A DNA stretch of 64,000 nt, taken from positions 17,420,350-17,484,349 of the forward strand of contig CM055608.1 of assembly GCA_029379385.1 (NCBI GenBank), in the 5' to 3' direction. A program made the translations under genes and the position numbers. Below are positions 1 through 12,140 of the stretch, one piece after another (positions within the stretch are counted from its first letter, which is position 1; each line of letters starts with the position of its first letter). Origin of the DNA: Quillaja saponaria (lineage: Eukaryota; Streptophyta; Magnoliopsida; Fabales; Quillajaceae). Below the pieces are notes generated by a model. It was not told where the DNA came from, did no database searches, and saw only the letters and a list, made by a program, of their open reading frames with translations.

Positions 1-1222
1 AGTTAGTAGATTGAGAAGAAATATGTATTTATATTGTGAGATTTGTTATAAATATGCATGCATTTAACCACCATTAACTCTTTAAATTGAATCTATGTTA
101 CAATAGCACATAACTATTTGTATATGTTTGTTACAATTACACATAATATATTCCATTAGCATTTTATGAGAAACTTTTGTTTTTTTGTAAAACAAATGAT
201 AAAATGGGACGCAAATTTTGGAAGGTATACATTGTTACTCGTTTGAATTATGCAATACATTTATCAAAAATTTGGAAGTCATCCATAATATGTCATTCCC
301 TAACCTTCCATTTGTTTCTGGTCTATTGTTGCTAATTTGACCCAATTTTGCTCTTTTGAAGGTTCTCTTGCTGTGATTATTGTTTTATATGTGATGCTAT
401 AGGGTAAAGCCAAACACCTTGAAGAGATCAACCAAGAGCCACAGACAAGTATATAGTATGATTAATCAAGTTATAAGATTGATTTGGAAACAAACAAGAC
501 ATTCATTACATTTAAATAGCTAAGATGGACAATAAAAATAAAAATAAAAGAACACAACTTGGCTTTAGATAAACCAATTTGATAAGGAAACAAACAAGAT
601 AGAGCAATATGCTTATGCAAATTGAAACTACATGACAATTGAACAAAGCTTAGAGATGCTAAAGCTCTTTTGAAGTACTACACAGATTAAATGATTTCTT
701 TCAGTTAGAAAAATAGTTTCATTTCCACATGAATAATAAACTATATATTGTCAAGAGTCATAAAGTTGGGAAACAGTCCTAATAATCACAATAAAAGCTC
801 CTAGGAAACTCTATAATAAAAGCAATCTATTTAAAGGCTACTCCAGATTTGAGTCTTCGTAGGCTCTAAGACATAATCACTGCCACAAAGAAATAGATAC
901 ATTGCTCTACAGTCTACTAGATGTAGTTTCAACTCAAGTCATGGTCATTTGTAAAATTAAGGTAGACGATACCAAAGGATAAAGATGACATTGCAAACAG
1001 ATCATAAGTATATGATTGCATGCACATTGACTTGCTTTCATATTTAAAAGAAATCAAAGAACATAAAGAATTATTATGTTTATGCATAAGTAGTAACAAT
1101 GCACTAAATTCCCATGTGATAATTGTTGTAAAACATAATAATTAGTACCTAAATCTCACTTTTCACATCATATGTGATCTGACGTGTAGAAGGAAATCAA
1201 ATACATCAAAACAAAATCACTA
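1..1222 (-). repeat. Helitron non-coding segment x, leftmost copy
   Basis: This segment matches 11190-12140 and about 34670-35560 along most of its length, all in the same orientation. Shared landmarks are the opening AGTTAGTAGATTGAGAAGAA and a later stretch around CTATTTAAAGGCTACTCC. I see no coding capacity. In the other copies the segment sits between the helicase side and the segment carrying the ECA1-like pseudogene, so it is Helitron body rather than host sequence. The left end is cut by the window edge. At about 1222 it joins Rep-region sequence directly, so this unit lacks the helicase. Confidence 0.7.
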
Positions 1223-1960
1223 ACAATTGAATTAGTGTTTAACTTTATGTGTTGGACTAGATTGAGCATATATAACTATTTCTCTCCCTATAGGCGCATG
1301 AGAATTATTCCTTTCAATCCAAATAGCAGTAACTTGATCAGCTGAAGGTGAATTATAAACTCGTTGGTCTAGCTTCACATTGGCTAATATGTGAAGTTAA
1401 ATATTTTTGAAAGAATCACAATCTTTGACTCTATGTAATACTTGAGCATATGGATATCCTTTCATGGCCTTCAACAATATTGTGACAATATTCTCACTGA
1501 GCTTGACATTATGCAGCATATTTATTTGGTTTTGTTGTTCATTTTCAGTCTCATAAATATACAATTGAAAGTACATAGAGTTTCTTGTATTGGTACGAAG
1601 GATGGAAGATTATGATACACTTAACCTTGAGCTTGAAATGTATAAAAACTTACCTTGATGAAGTAAGCTCCTTATCAAAATGAACTCCAAATAATGTAAA
1701 TGACAAAATACTATGATATGCTTGGATTTTCTTTAAGAAATGCTTTTTGTCCTCCGTATGAGACATAAATAAGGCTAGTATTTCAGGTGGGATACAAGGA
1801 AGAGCAAGTTTTATCTTTCCTTTACTACATCAAAAAGTGGGCGGCTCATATTCAAATCTCATAGCACCACAATGTACATAAGAAGATACATTCGCTTCAT
1901 GTAATTTTGAGTACGTTGGATCAAAAGTTGTATCATCTGAAAGAAATTTAAAATTAATTA
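1223..1960 (-). pseudogene. Helitron Rep/helicase protein, N-terminal remnant (copy A)
   Basis: Read on the minus strand, this stretch translates with frameshifts and stops into the N-terminal part of a plant Helitron replicase. A CGAMRFEYE motif (a cysteine pair typical of the family start) comes first. It is followed by a phrase like ETENEQQNQINML and then by SADQVTAIWIERN and IGREIVIYAQ, the conserved block that precedes the replication-initiator domain. The same block is at 29940-30680. The HUH endonuclease core and the helicase are absent: the sequence passes straight into segment x. This is an internally deleted, dead copy. Confidence 0.75.
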
Positions 1961-2865
1961 ATGATAATATTATCTCATATTTGCATATCTAAAATTTGTT
2001 TATATGTTTTTCGCCAAGAGCACGTACCTTTGACCATATAAGCATTTGATAGAGCTTTACTCAACCAATTAGGTCTTTGTCTTTTAGAACTTCTTACATT
2101 ATTATAAATAGATTATGCTTTAATTCGATTTGAATACTGCATATTTCTTTTATGTCATTTCTTTGTTCAAGTCTTAATTCAGCATATGTTTTTTTCTTTC
2201 ATGGCATGCTTTTCTTCTTTTGGCATCAACATATGTTTCTTTATTTCATAGAAATATTAATTACAATTAATTATATATGAAAGTCAAAATACTTCATCAC
2301 TTAATAGTATAATAGATTATGAATGATGTACTTTTATTATGCCAAAACATACAATAAAATATATTATTAATAAATGTAGAACTACATAATATAAGGCAAA
2401 AATAATAACTTAAATTTAAACTGAAATAAAAAAATGTATCTGCTTCTTCTCTATAAGACTTCATGTTAAATAAATCTTGCTAATCAAACAATACCTAAAC
2501 TTCTAAAAGAAATATAAAGATGTTAATTATATTGCTCTCATATGACTGTTGTTAATATGACTAAAGTATGAATATAACATTGATATTGCCAAGCATATAA
2601 GGAGTCACAAAAAGCCAACTGGATAAATGATAAATATTTAATCTTTCCCCTGATTTTCCTCTATTTTAAATATTGTTATTACTCGTTAGCAATTTTTTTT
2701 TATGTTTTTCCTCCCTTCTGTCTCTCTCTCCTGTTTGAAGTTGTTTTATGTATTTAATGTATATATATATATCACAGACTATAAGTAACATTTTTCTATT
2801 ACAGTCACATTGTTGTCCCCCTCATATGCTTTTGATCATGATGTATAGGATGTCTATTTGATTAG
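1961..2865 (-). repeat. Helitron 5'-side non-coding sequence, copy A
   Basis: AT-rich sequence upstream (minus-strand sense) of the Rep remnant. It aligns by eye with 30690-31560, including the block around CAGTCACATTGTTGTC near 2800. No gene is visible. It is interrupted at 2866-2870 by LTR element 1 and resumes at 9538. Confidence 0.65.
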
Positions 2866-2870
2866 AACCC
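2866..2870. repeat. Target-site duplication AACCC, left copy, element 1
   Basis: AACCC immediately precedes the TG of the left LTR. The identical AACCC is at 9533-9537 directly after the terminal CA of the right LTR. The paralogous Helitron copy has a single AACCC at 31560-31564 in the same context (TTAGAACCC followed by ACTGACATAA within a few bases), which is the pre-insertion site. Confidence 0.9.
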
Positions 2871-4192
2871 TGATAACTCTTGGAAATAGAGTTATATTAG
2901 ATCCTTTTACTCATATTAATTTAGCTATGTTCTAGAGTTTTAGATGGTTTTTGCTTAGTTTTAATTGAATTTCTAGTTAAGTCTATATTATATTAGAATG
3001 TTGATTCCTATTGGTTTTAGGATTAGGATTTAGGTGTTTTATAGGATGTTGAAGGTCAAATACAAGAAGGCGTCCCATTGGAGGTTAAAATAGAGGCCAA
3101 ACCTTTCAAACCCCACAAGACAATGAGTGCTTCCCTGGAGGTTAGCGCCTAGGCACCAGATCTAACCAAGGTGGGCGCTGCAACACCAAGACATGGGTAC
3201 CGCAGTGCCAGAGCCATTGCCAAGATCCCATGTTTCATCAATTTTTGAAGCCGCCGTGTCGAGAAGCTGCAGTCGTGGTGTTGGCGAAATTCCAAGTCTA
3301 AATTGAAGTGAAATTGAGGGTTTTTTAGCCTATAAAAAAAGAACTAGCTTGAGGACTTAGAAGACACAAGTAAGCTAAGATTTTCTGAAGTATCAGAGCT
3401 TATCAAGGGTGCAAGTAAGTAAGAGGAGCAAGGATCGTTAAAGCTTGAAAACCAACAACCTTTATAGTTTTCTCAATTTCTACTCTTTCTTTATTTTCAT
3501 TGTATTCTTTGATGTTTATTATTGTTGAAACCATGTTTATACCATGTAGCATGGAGTAGTTTCCTTTCTAGAATTGCAACTAGAACTTAACGTGTAGCTT
3601 AATATTATGTTATGTATGGATTGCTTAGGTTTTGACATATGATTTATTTAGTTCATTATATGGCTAATGTTTCAAATTGATTAGTCATCTCTTAGATTGA
3701 ATTTGGAAAATTACTTGGAAAAGAAAGTTAGGTTAGCCTTGAATGAATTAGAATTGAATTGAATTCAACATATATTGTTGAGTTTCATTTGTGTATAAGA
3801 TAGGAATATACATATATGCCTTGTGTAGCTAATTTAGGTCCAGTCTTAAAGAATCTTATTTAATATAATTCACATAGGAATATAGTGAATTGAATAATTG
3901 AGATATTATTATAAGTAATAGGAGTATACTTATAATAGATTAAGAACCCTAGATTAACAATTCCTTGTCATAACTAAGCAAGACAAGATAATATAATTCA
4001 AGTGAAGTGTTAAGGAAAGTTGTAATTCTTGGCTTAATCCAGTATTTTCTTGTGTTAATTTACTTTTAGTTTATATTTAGTTCATATTCAACCTAAAAAT
4101 CAATTGTTTAAATACAATAGGACTTGCTAATTTTTATACTTAACATAATACTTGAGGAGATACATACGCTTGCATTTGTAAAATTTGTGTCA
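2871..4192 (+). repeat. 5' LTR of element 1
   Basis: Starts TGATAACTCTTGG and ends TTTGTGTCA, directly before the primer site. A GC-rich block with degenerate GCGCC/GGCAC words lies near 3120-3290, followed by a TATA-like TATAAAAA at 3331 that would be the retrotransposon promoter. Compared with the right LTR it has about 200 extra bases between 3800 and 4015 but lacks about 28 bases near 3045. Confidence 0.88.
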
Positions 4193-4196
4193 AGTT

Positions 4197-4215
4197 TTGG
4201 CGCCACTGCCAGAGA
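4197..4215 (+). other. Primer-binding site, element 1
   Basis: TTGGCGCCACTGCCAGAGA follows the LTR end by a few bases. It resembles the TGGCGCCGTTGCCGGGGA primer site of Athila/Tat elements, complementary to the 3' end of tRNA-Asp. The equivalent stretch is mutated to GACGTCATTGCTAGGGA in element 2 and to a CATTGTTGCAGGGG form in element 3. Confidence 0.75.
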
Positions 4216-4288
4216 GTTATTCTTATATTTGTTACTATTAATACTAACCAATTCTAGTATTAATTCAAAATTATTATTTTTTTGGTTA

Positions 4289-5235
4289 ATTTTCAGGTAC
4301 TCTTGATCATATCTGCAAAGAACTCAGCTTGGAGCTTGCTCCTTTTGATCTTGAGATTGATAGGACATATCAAAAACTTCGAAAGGAGAATCAACAACAA
4401 TCAAACCAAATTCTAGCAATGGCTAATGATCAAGAATTAAAGTTCATGCGGGACTATGTTATCCCTCTTATTCAAGGACTTCACTCAAGCATACTAAGAC
4501 TGGCAATCCAAGCCAATGATTTTGAAATCAAGCCTGGCCAAATCCAAATGATTCAACAAATGGTGAAATTAGCTAAATTCTCAAATGATGATCCAAATCC
4601 CACCTTTTTTTTGAGCTTTATGCCACTTTCAAGCTCAACGGAGTTTCAAATGATACATTAAGGTTCACCTCTTTCCTTTCTCACTCCAAGAAAAGGCAAA
4701 GATCTAGTTGCTTGCGCTCCCCCCACAACTCTATTATAACGTGGGAAGAATTGACCCAAAAGGTTTTAACTAAATTCTTTCCACTAGCCAAAACTGCCAA
4801 GTTGCGAAATGAAATCACTTCATCCATGCAACTTGATTCGGAGTCTCTCTATAAAGCATGAGAAAGTTTCAATGAGCCAAAGTGGCTACAAGTTCATACT
4901 TTCTATAATGGCTTGGTGAGCCAAACAAGGACAACAATTGATGTGATTGTCGGTAAGGCTTTAATGAGAAAATCCATTGATGAAGCATTTGAATTATTAG
5001 AAGAGATTGTTGCTGATAATTATCAATAGCCTACCAAAATGTTGTCAATTCGAAGAGTAGCTGGAATTCTTGATTTGGATGCCATTAGTGCATTAACTAC
5101 ACAAGTGGCTATCTTGTTAAAGAAAATTAACACCCTTAGAGGATAACCAAATAGAAGCCAAGCCATGGCTTGTGAGATTTGTAGGGATGCACATGTAAGA
5201 AATTTGTGCTTGAACAACCATAAATCGAAAAATTA
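4289..5235 (+). pseudogene. gag remnant of element 1
   Basis: Athila-type gag with several frameshifts and stops. The longest open piece is 4329-4661 and contains LRKENQQQ, GLHSSILRLAIQANDFEIKP and QMIQQM. Further blocks follow in other frames: TWEELTQKVLTKFFPLAKT and KLRNEIT at about 4740-4830, then FYNGL and EAFELLEEIVADNYQ before 5030. A zinc knuckle of the form CxxCxxxHxxxxC (CEICRDAHVRNLC) is at about 5170-5210. The protein would be the structural capsid precursor. It is not translatable as it stands. Confidence 0.82.
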
Positions 5236-5889
5236 GTTGGGTAATTATAATAGGCAGCAAGGTAACCCTCACTCCAACACCTATAATCCGAGGTAGAGAA
5301 ACCACCCAAATTTTTAATGAAGTAATCAAAGGAAATCCAATAAAGAAAATCCTACTTATGCAAATGGTGTTCAGTCATAAGTACAAATTTTTTCACTTAA
5401 CAAGAAGCCACCTATTGGAGATATATTTTTTCAATACATATCCAAGACAGATTCCATAATCCAAAGCTAAGCGGCATCACTTAGGAACCTTAGAATCAAA
5501 GAAGCCAGTTGGCCAATGCCATTACTAGCCATCCTCAAGATGCTCTACATAATGATACCAAACCAAATCCAAGAGAGGGAATCCTAACTTAGACATTGCA
5601 AAGTCATCATTCTAAGGACTAGTAAAAAGGTAGAAGAACCTCTTAAGGAAGCTTAAATTACACATAAGCAAGATGATAAGGTAATTGTGAGACAAAATTA
5701 AGGTTCAAGCTCCCAAAGAAAACACTCTTACATACCTACCTCTACATCTCCCTCAATAGTTTCAAAAGCCAAAACTTAATGAGAAATTTAAAAAATTTCT
5801 AGGTATTCAAGAAGCTTCACATCAAGATTACTTTTATGGAATCTTTTGAACAAATGCCTGCTTATGTCAAGTTTATGAATGACATATTG

Positions 5890-6560
5890 TCCAAGAAGTG
5901 AAAAATAGAAGACCATGAAACAGTTACCTTGACTGAAGAGTGTAGTACCATCCTCCAAAAGAAACTACCACCAAAGCTTAAAGATCCTAGTAGTTTCAAC
6001 ATACCAATTTCCATTGGCCAGTCCTTTAGTGGTAGAGCTTGTGTGATTTGGGCTATTTTCCATATTTCAAAAGCTTGGACTTTAAAAAGATGAAGATCGA
6101 GCCAACTAAAGTGATCTTGCACCTTGTAAATTAGTCATAAACTTATCTAAAAGGAATCATTGAAGATGTTCTAGTCAAAATAGATAAATTAATATTCCCG
6201 GTGGACTTTCTCAATCTTGACATGGAGGAAGACAAGGAATTCCCTATTATTTTGTAGAGATAGTTCTTAGCCATTGATAGAACTCTCATAGATGTGCAAA
6301 AAGGAGAACTTATTATGAGAGTTCAAGATCAAGAAGTGAAGTTTAACATCTTCAAGGGTATGACATTTTCTTTTGAAGCTAATAAGTACTATGCAATTGA
6401 AGTTGTGCATAAAGCGACAAATGAAGGAGTTCAAGAGTTGATTATTCCTCTTCACACATCCTTACCTTTAAAATGTACTTCAATTTCTAGGCCACCACTC
6501 TTGAAGAATAAAAGCTCAATCAAGGGGAAGTTATCAAATGGTGGGATAAAATATTAGAAA
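5890..6560 (+). pseudogene. Aspartic protease remnant of element 1
   Basis: Recognisable blocks are EECSTILQKKLPPKLKD and FNIPISIG at about 5935-6015, then DMEEDKEFPII and LIDVQKGELIMRVQDQEV at about 6220-6345. The catalytic loop expected as DLGASINLMP is broken: around 6045 only DLG remains and the following residues are deleted. The last part is open at 6294-6557. Element 2 keeps the complete loop at the corresponding place. Confidence 0.78.
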
Positions 6561-8427
6561 ACCATTACTCTTGAAGGAAATTCCTAATAGAGATCATGCC
6601 ATAGCTAATGCAAGCATAAGGCGCAAATAAAAAAGGACTAGGAAGAGGTTTATGAACTTTAAGGAAAGCCATCTTCCTGAAGCCTACATTGCTAAGACTA
6701 AAAAAGGTTAAGCATGCAAAAGTCAAGTGGACGATTATAAATCTAGCTCAACTTAAGAGGCAACCCAAGCTCTTTAACTTTACATCCATGGTTTTTAATT
6801 TGTTTAAAGTATTTTTAATTAGTGTTCATGTTTTTGTTGTAGGTATAGTAGACAATTAACATGGCTTAAGGGGACAAAAAACTAGGTGTCAGGTGCTCAG
6901 GCACCAAGAAATTAGCACTGCAACGCTAAAAATTACAAACAGGCAGAAAGGCTAGCACCAGTGAATTCAACCTGAGGCTAGGGCATCTGGCCGCCAAAGT
7001 GTTGTTACTATGGCGCCTCGCAGCACCTAGCAGCCCCATTTTGCCCTCTTAACCCCTTTCAGCTCTCTTTCAAGCTTGGATGCTTCAACTACAACTTGGA
7101 TAAGGAATTATGTTCTTTTATATCTTACTTAAATGCTAGGGAGTATTTCTATCCTTATTCATTTTGCATATCTATTACATTGAGGACAATGTTTGTCTTA
7201 AGTTTGGGGGTGTTTGGTTTTTAGTTGTTTTGTTTATTTTGATGTTTGATGCTAGTAGTTTCTTAGTTAGTCAAGATATTATGATGCTTTTATGATGAAA
7301 TCCCTCATCCTATGATAATATGTTAGTTTTCACATACTCTTGACATTCATGTCAAAAGCTTAAGTTAGTAGCATTGTAGGATGTGATTTCCAACACGTTT
7401 ATGCACTTAAATCTTTTTCTTAAGAGTGTGTTGCCTATTTAGAGACCGTCTATGTTTTAGGAAGTTCATATTTAGTTAGGAATCTTATAATGTGTTTGAT
7501 TCTCTCTTGAGGTGAAATCCTAGACAAAACTAAGTTAGGGACATGATTTAGACCATCTTTGAACCGTTTAAGCCTTTTTAAGGTTACCTTGTTTTATTGC
7601 ATATCCTTAGTTACCCCATTGAGCCTAATATTGTCTTTTCTTTGACATCCACAAATTTTTTGCCTAGCCATTCTAAATTTTTAGTTTTGAATCCTTACTC
7701 TTAGTTGATCATTCTATGAATATATTGAGCTATGCTAAGAAAAAGGAGGAAAGGTTGGAGCTACATATATAAAAATATATATAAGTTTGTACCTCTTGTT
7801 CATCCCTATATTCATAATCAAAAGAAATAAGTATGGGGTGTGACAAGAGTTGGGCAAAAGAATAAGAAAAGATAACAAGAAAAAATATACATATATGTAC
7901 ATGTGAAAGTGATGAAAAGAAAAAACCAGATATGAGGGAGTTTGTGAGTTGTGAAAAAGCTTTTTAAGGGTCTAGAGTGATTTATGTGCTTAGGGTAACT
8001 TGAGCCTTAAAATTTTCTTTATTAAGCCGTTACCCTAACCTATATTATAAGTTTAATAAAGACCAATTGATTTTTGACTTAATGGAGTCTACATTAGTGG
8101 AGAGATAGTTGAAAAGCATACTTATAGGTTTGAATGCTAAATATTATTTTACTTAGACATAAACTTATCCGAATTGCAAGCATTCCTACGTTAAAAGATC
8201 AGTCCATACACAAACTAGAAATCCATTTGAAGCTAGTATTTGCTTTTAAATTGAATCATGAATTTGAGTGATACTTATGGTTGACATTTAGTTAAGTTCA
8301 TGTGAAACTTTTGAAAGCATGTTTGAATTATGTTATGTTAGTGTGATTCATCTTTGGCTATTAATTTTTGTTTATGTTTTTAGTTTTCTTTTGCCCAAGG
8401 ACTAGCAAAACCGTAAGTTTAGGGGTG
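6561..8427 (+). other. Non-coding internal tail of element 1 with polypurine tract
   Basis: About 1.9 kb with no retroviral enzyme signature. Near 6880-7040 it carries a GC-rich cluster of GGTGC/GGCACC words like that in the LTRs. Parts are repeated in element 2 (22560-23987) and inverted in element 3 (25825-27000), for example the block around GGGACATGATTTAG. The end, AAGTTTAGGGGTG at about 8415-8427, is the probable polypurine tract. Confidence 0.7.
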
Positions 8428-9532
8428 TGATAACTCTTGAAAATAAAGTTATTTTACATTATTTTACTCATATTAATTTAGCTATGTTCTAAAGCTTTAG
8501 TTGGTTTTTGCTTAGTTTTAATTGAATTCCTAGTTGAGTCCATGTTAGGATGTTGATTCCTAGTTGTTTTAGTATTAAGATTTAGGTATTTTATAGGAGT
8601 TCTAACTTGTACTAACTTAATCCTTATGTTTTGAAGGTCTAATACAAGAAAGAGTCCCATCGGAGGTCAAATTGGAGGCTAAACCACTCCAAATGCGCAA
8701 GACAAGGAGTGTTACCCAAGAGGCTAGCGCCTACGCACCCAGAGCTAGGCATTGGACCGCCAAGACATTGGTGCCGTGGTGTAAGGAAGCTATAACCACG
8801 GTGCTGGCACGATTCCTAGTCTGCATTGAAGTGAAAATTGAGGATTTTTAAGCCTATAAAAGGGGACTTAGAAGGCATAACTTAGCTAAGATTTTTTAGA
8901 GTATTAGAGCTTGTCAAGGGTACAAGGAAGCAAGAGGAGCAAGGATTATTGAAGCTTGAAGACCAATAACCTTCATAGCTTTCTTAATTTCTACTCATTC
9001 TTTACTTTCATTTTATTTTTTGTTTATTATTGTTGAAACCATGTTTACACTAAGTAGCAAGGAGTAGTTTCCTTTCTAGAAAGAATTGCACCTGGAACTA
9101 AATATGTAGCTTAATATTATGTTATGTATGGATTGCTTAGGTTTTGGCATATGATTTATTTAGTTCATTCTATGCTTCATGCTTCTGATTGATTGGCCAT
9201 CCTTTAGATTGAATTAGGAAACTTACTTGGAAAAGTAAATTAGGTTAGCCTTGAATGAATTAGCATTTGATTGAATTCAACACATGTTGTTAAGTTTGAT
9301 TTGTGTAGAGAGAAGTTGTAATTCTAGGCTTATTTCTAGTATTTTCTTGTGTTAATTTGCTTTTTTATAATTAATTCATATTCAACCTAATAAATTAGTT
9401 GTTGAATAAAATTGGAATTACTAGTTTCAATACTTAACATAATATTTGAAAACCTTCTCGTTGAATGATCTTTATTTATCACTTTATTACTTGAAGACAA
9501 CACGTGCACTTGTGTTTGTAAAATCTGTGTCA
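8428..9532 (+). repeat. 3' LTR of element 1
   Basis: Starts TGATAACTCTTGA and ends TCTGTGTCA, followed by AACCC. It matches the 5' LTR with many substitutions. A gap at about 9307 relative to 3800-4015 of the 5' LTR accounts for most of the length difference (1105 against 1322 bases). Confidence 0.88.
8855..8862 (+). promoter_or_regulatory. TATA box in LTR of element 1
   Basis: CCTATAAAAGGG lies in mid-LTR, downstream of the GC-rich block. The matching positions are 3331 (left LTR), about 19274 (TATTTAAAG, element 2) and 59600 (TATAAAAG, truncated LTR). Conservation of position across the family supports a promoter role, which is inferred. Confidence 0.5.
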
Positions 9533-9537
9533 AACCC

Positions 9538-10770
9538 ATACTGACATAAATCAACAAAGCTTTTCTAAGATATGTTTCACATCTAAAGCTGCTAGTGTAT
9601 ATTTTTTTTTTTTCTTTTACTTACATGACTATAATAATTACTTCAAGTAAAGTCATATCAAAATGACATTTATTTGAAGAGCTTAAACAATTTCATGTGC
9701 TTTGTGCTTCACATCTTTTCTCTTGAGAAGCATATTCTACATGTATAATGTGGATATTTACCTTTTTTTCTTCTTAATTTTCTAATATTGAGATTATTCA
9801 ATATGTTTATCCAAATAAAATTACATTAGATTAGCATAAATAAAATGACATTGCATTCCCCCCACAAAGGAAAAGAAAATAAAAAAACAATGCATTTCTC
9901 TAGTCCATGAGAGAGACTTCCTACTTGCTTAGATATACTATTGGCTGAACTCTTTCCTCGTTTCTGCTTATCCTTTATTTACAAAATAAAATGAATTAGC
10001 ATATTACTATTCACATTAAGATATGCAAAACACTTGAATTTCAGTCTTGTTTGTCAATAGCATTCTAGCTTCAAGAATTATGATATAACCAGAGCACAAT
10101 AATCAAATCATATAAATTGATCAAAGTACCAATTCCCCAGCAACCCACAAAACAAAATAAGTATCATAAAACTATTTAAAATTCTAAAATGAAGCTTATA
10201 TAAGTTATTGTTTCAATTTATGTTTTTATAATAATATTTTCATCAGAAATTTTTTTCTTATTATTGTATTGCAATTATTAAAAATATATGTTAAAATTAG
10301 ATAAATTTGAAGAGTTTAATCGCTAAAAAAAGATAAAATAAGAAACAAGAGATAGAAAGTGAAAACATAAACTAAAAAAAATAAAAAACTTATAAATAGG
10401 ATAATTTAGTCTTTTTTGAGTTAATTTATTATATTTAATAGCTAGTTTGAATAATTAAGGTTTATTTGCTAATTATTGCTCAAATAAGAGTGTTATATGC
10501 CTAATTCGATAGTTTGTATGAATTATTGCAAAACATGTGGTAGTTCATAGGGGACTATATATAAAACTTTTTATTTCATGTTGAAATAATTTAATCATAA
10601 GAAATATAAAAAAGAAGTAATTCGAATAAAGTTTCATTTCTTAGTAACTTTATTTTATTTTCATTTTTGCTTGAGAAATCTAGTATTAATATTGTGACTC
10701 TAATTACATGATACTAGAAAATCAATTAAAACCAAAACCTAATTATAAAAGCTGGTCTAAATTAAAGTTT
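9538..10770 (-). repeat. Helitron segment y, copy B
   Basis: Continuation of the Helitron after element 1. It aligns piecewise with 31565-34240 but is shorter. It lacks most of the tandem repeat seen at 32748-33220 and the outer left arm of the inverted-repeat element at 33331-34014. No gene is visible. A T-rich tract lies at about 9601. Confidence 0.65.
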
Positions 10771-11133
10771 TCAATAGGTTATTGGTGATGGAGCTAGGCC
10801 AACTGTTGTAACACAGATTTCCCAAACTTATCCACTCTTAGTCAGAGTATCTAATGCATTTACATTGAATGAAAGCTTTGTAATACTATATTGAACCCAG
10901 TCATCATGACATTCTCATCCCAGTGAGTACACAAGCTCCCGACAATATTCTGGGATGTTAAATTTTGGAATACATAATCAAACACTTGTAGGACACATTT
11001 TTTTCTCCAATTAGTATGAACATCTCTTGATGAAACTCATGTCTGAAGATGATTATGCCGGTTGTGCCACCATAACTCTTGCTGCAATTTTAATAGCAAA
11101 TGACAGGATCAAGATGGTGACAACTTTGTTCAT
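10771..11133 (-). pseudogene. ECA1/prolamin-like secreted cysteine-rich protein, pseudogene copy B
   Basis: The minus strand from ATG at 11133 gives a hydrophobic signal-peptide-like start (MNKVVTILILSFAIKIAARV), then a stop, then SFIKRCSY, another stop and LEKKMC, where the frame shifts. Later pieces match the better preserved copy at 34246-34614, including the double-cysteine region and a C-terminal end rich in proline and serine. The spacing of cysteines resembles the ECA1 gametogenesis-related (prolamin-like) family, small secreted proteins of plant reproductive tissue. The family assignment rests on pattern only. At least two stops and a frameshift make it non-functional. Confidence 0.55.
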
Positions 11134-11169
11134 GATCTTGGCTATATCCATTGAAATAATAAGAAAAGT

Positions 11170-12140
11170 TTTAGTGGCTTAGGGATGAAGTTAGTAGAGA
11201 GAAGAATATGTATTTATAGTGTGAGTTTTGTTATATACACATGCATTTAACTACCATTAATTTTGCTTTAAATTGAATATGGTACAATACAACAAAACTA
11301 CTTTTATTCATTTGCTAGCAGCTACACGTAATGTCTTCCCTTAGCATTTCATGAGAAACTTTTGTTTTTTGTAAAATAAACAATAAAAGGAGACACATAT
11401 TCTAGAAGGCATACATTGTTAATTATAAGGATATTTATTACATTTAAGTAGCTAAGATGGATAAAAAAACAAAGATTGGACGCAACTTAGTATTAGATAA
11501 ACCAATTTTATAAGGAAACAAACAAGATAGACTAATGTGCTTATGCAAAATGAAAACTATTTAACAACTGAACAAAGTTTTGAGCTTCAACATCTCTTTT
11601 GAAGTATAAGACAAATTAAATGACTCCTTTCAGTTTGGAAAAAAGCTCCTTTTCCACATGAATAATAAACTATAAATTGTCAAGAGTCAAACAACTGGAA
11701 AAATAGTTCGAATAATCATAATAAAGGCTATTGGAAAACTCTACGATAAAAGTAATCTATTTAAAGGCTACTCCTAATCTGAGTCTCTACAAGGTCCAAG
11801 ACATAATCACTGTCATAAAGAAATTGACACATTGTTCTATAGTCTATTGGATGCAATTTCAACTCTAGTCATGGTCATTTGTAAAATTAAGATAGATGAG
11901 ACCAAAGACGACATGGCAAACATATCATAAGTATATGATAGCATGCACATTGACATGCTTGTATATTTACAAGAAATTAAAGGACAAAAAGAATTACTAT
12001 ATTTATGCATAAGTAGTAATAAGGCACTAAATTCCCATGTGATAATTGTCATAAAACATAATAATTAGTACCTAAATCTTACTTTTCACCTTATATGTGA
12101 TCTGACATGTTGCAGGAAATCAAATAAATCAAAATAAAAT
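11170..12140 (-). repeat. Helitron segment x, copy B
   Basis: Second copy of the segment at 1-1222, starting near GGATGAAGTTAGTAGAG and ending near 12140 at AATAAAATCAC. It has no coding capacity. It links the ECA1-like segment to the helicase side of this unit. Confidence 0.7.

Larger units (their letters stand above)
2871..9532 (+). mobile_element. LTR element 1, Athila/Tat-like, gag-protease only
   Basis: Complete LTR retrotransposon of about 6.7 kb. It has LTRs at 2871-4192 and 8428-9532, a tRNA-Asp-type primer site at about 4197-4215, gag and protease remnants, a long non-coding tail and a purine-rich AGGGGTG just before the right LTR. It is flanked by AACCC duplications. The gag and protease wording matches the Athila branch of Ty3/gypsy. 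Nothing between the protease (end about 6560) and the right LTR (8428) resembles reverse transcriptase, RNase H or integrase, so it must have relied on a partner element. The LTRs differ by many substitutions and by a deletion of roughly 200 bp in the right one, so it is old. Confidence 0.88.

Noticed and set aside
4124..4306. Open frame spanning the LTR/primer-site junction
   Set aside because: Covers the LTR end and the primer-binding site, which are untranslated in this class of element.
7150..8427. Possible reverse transcriptase in the tail of element 1
   Set aside because: I looked for YxDD, RNase H and HHCC-type motifs in all frames and saw none. The tail is also conserved as non-coding sequence in elements 2 and 3.
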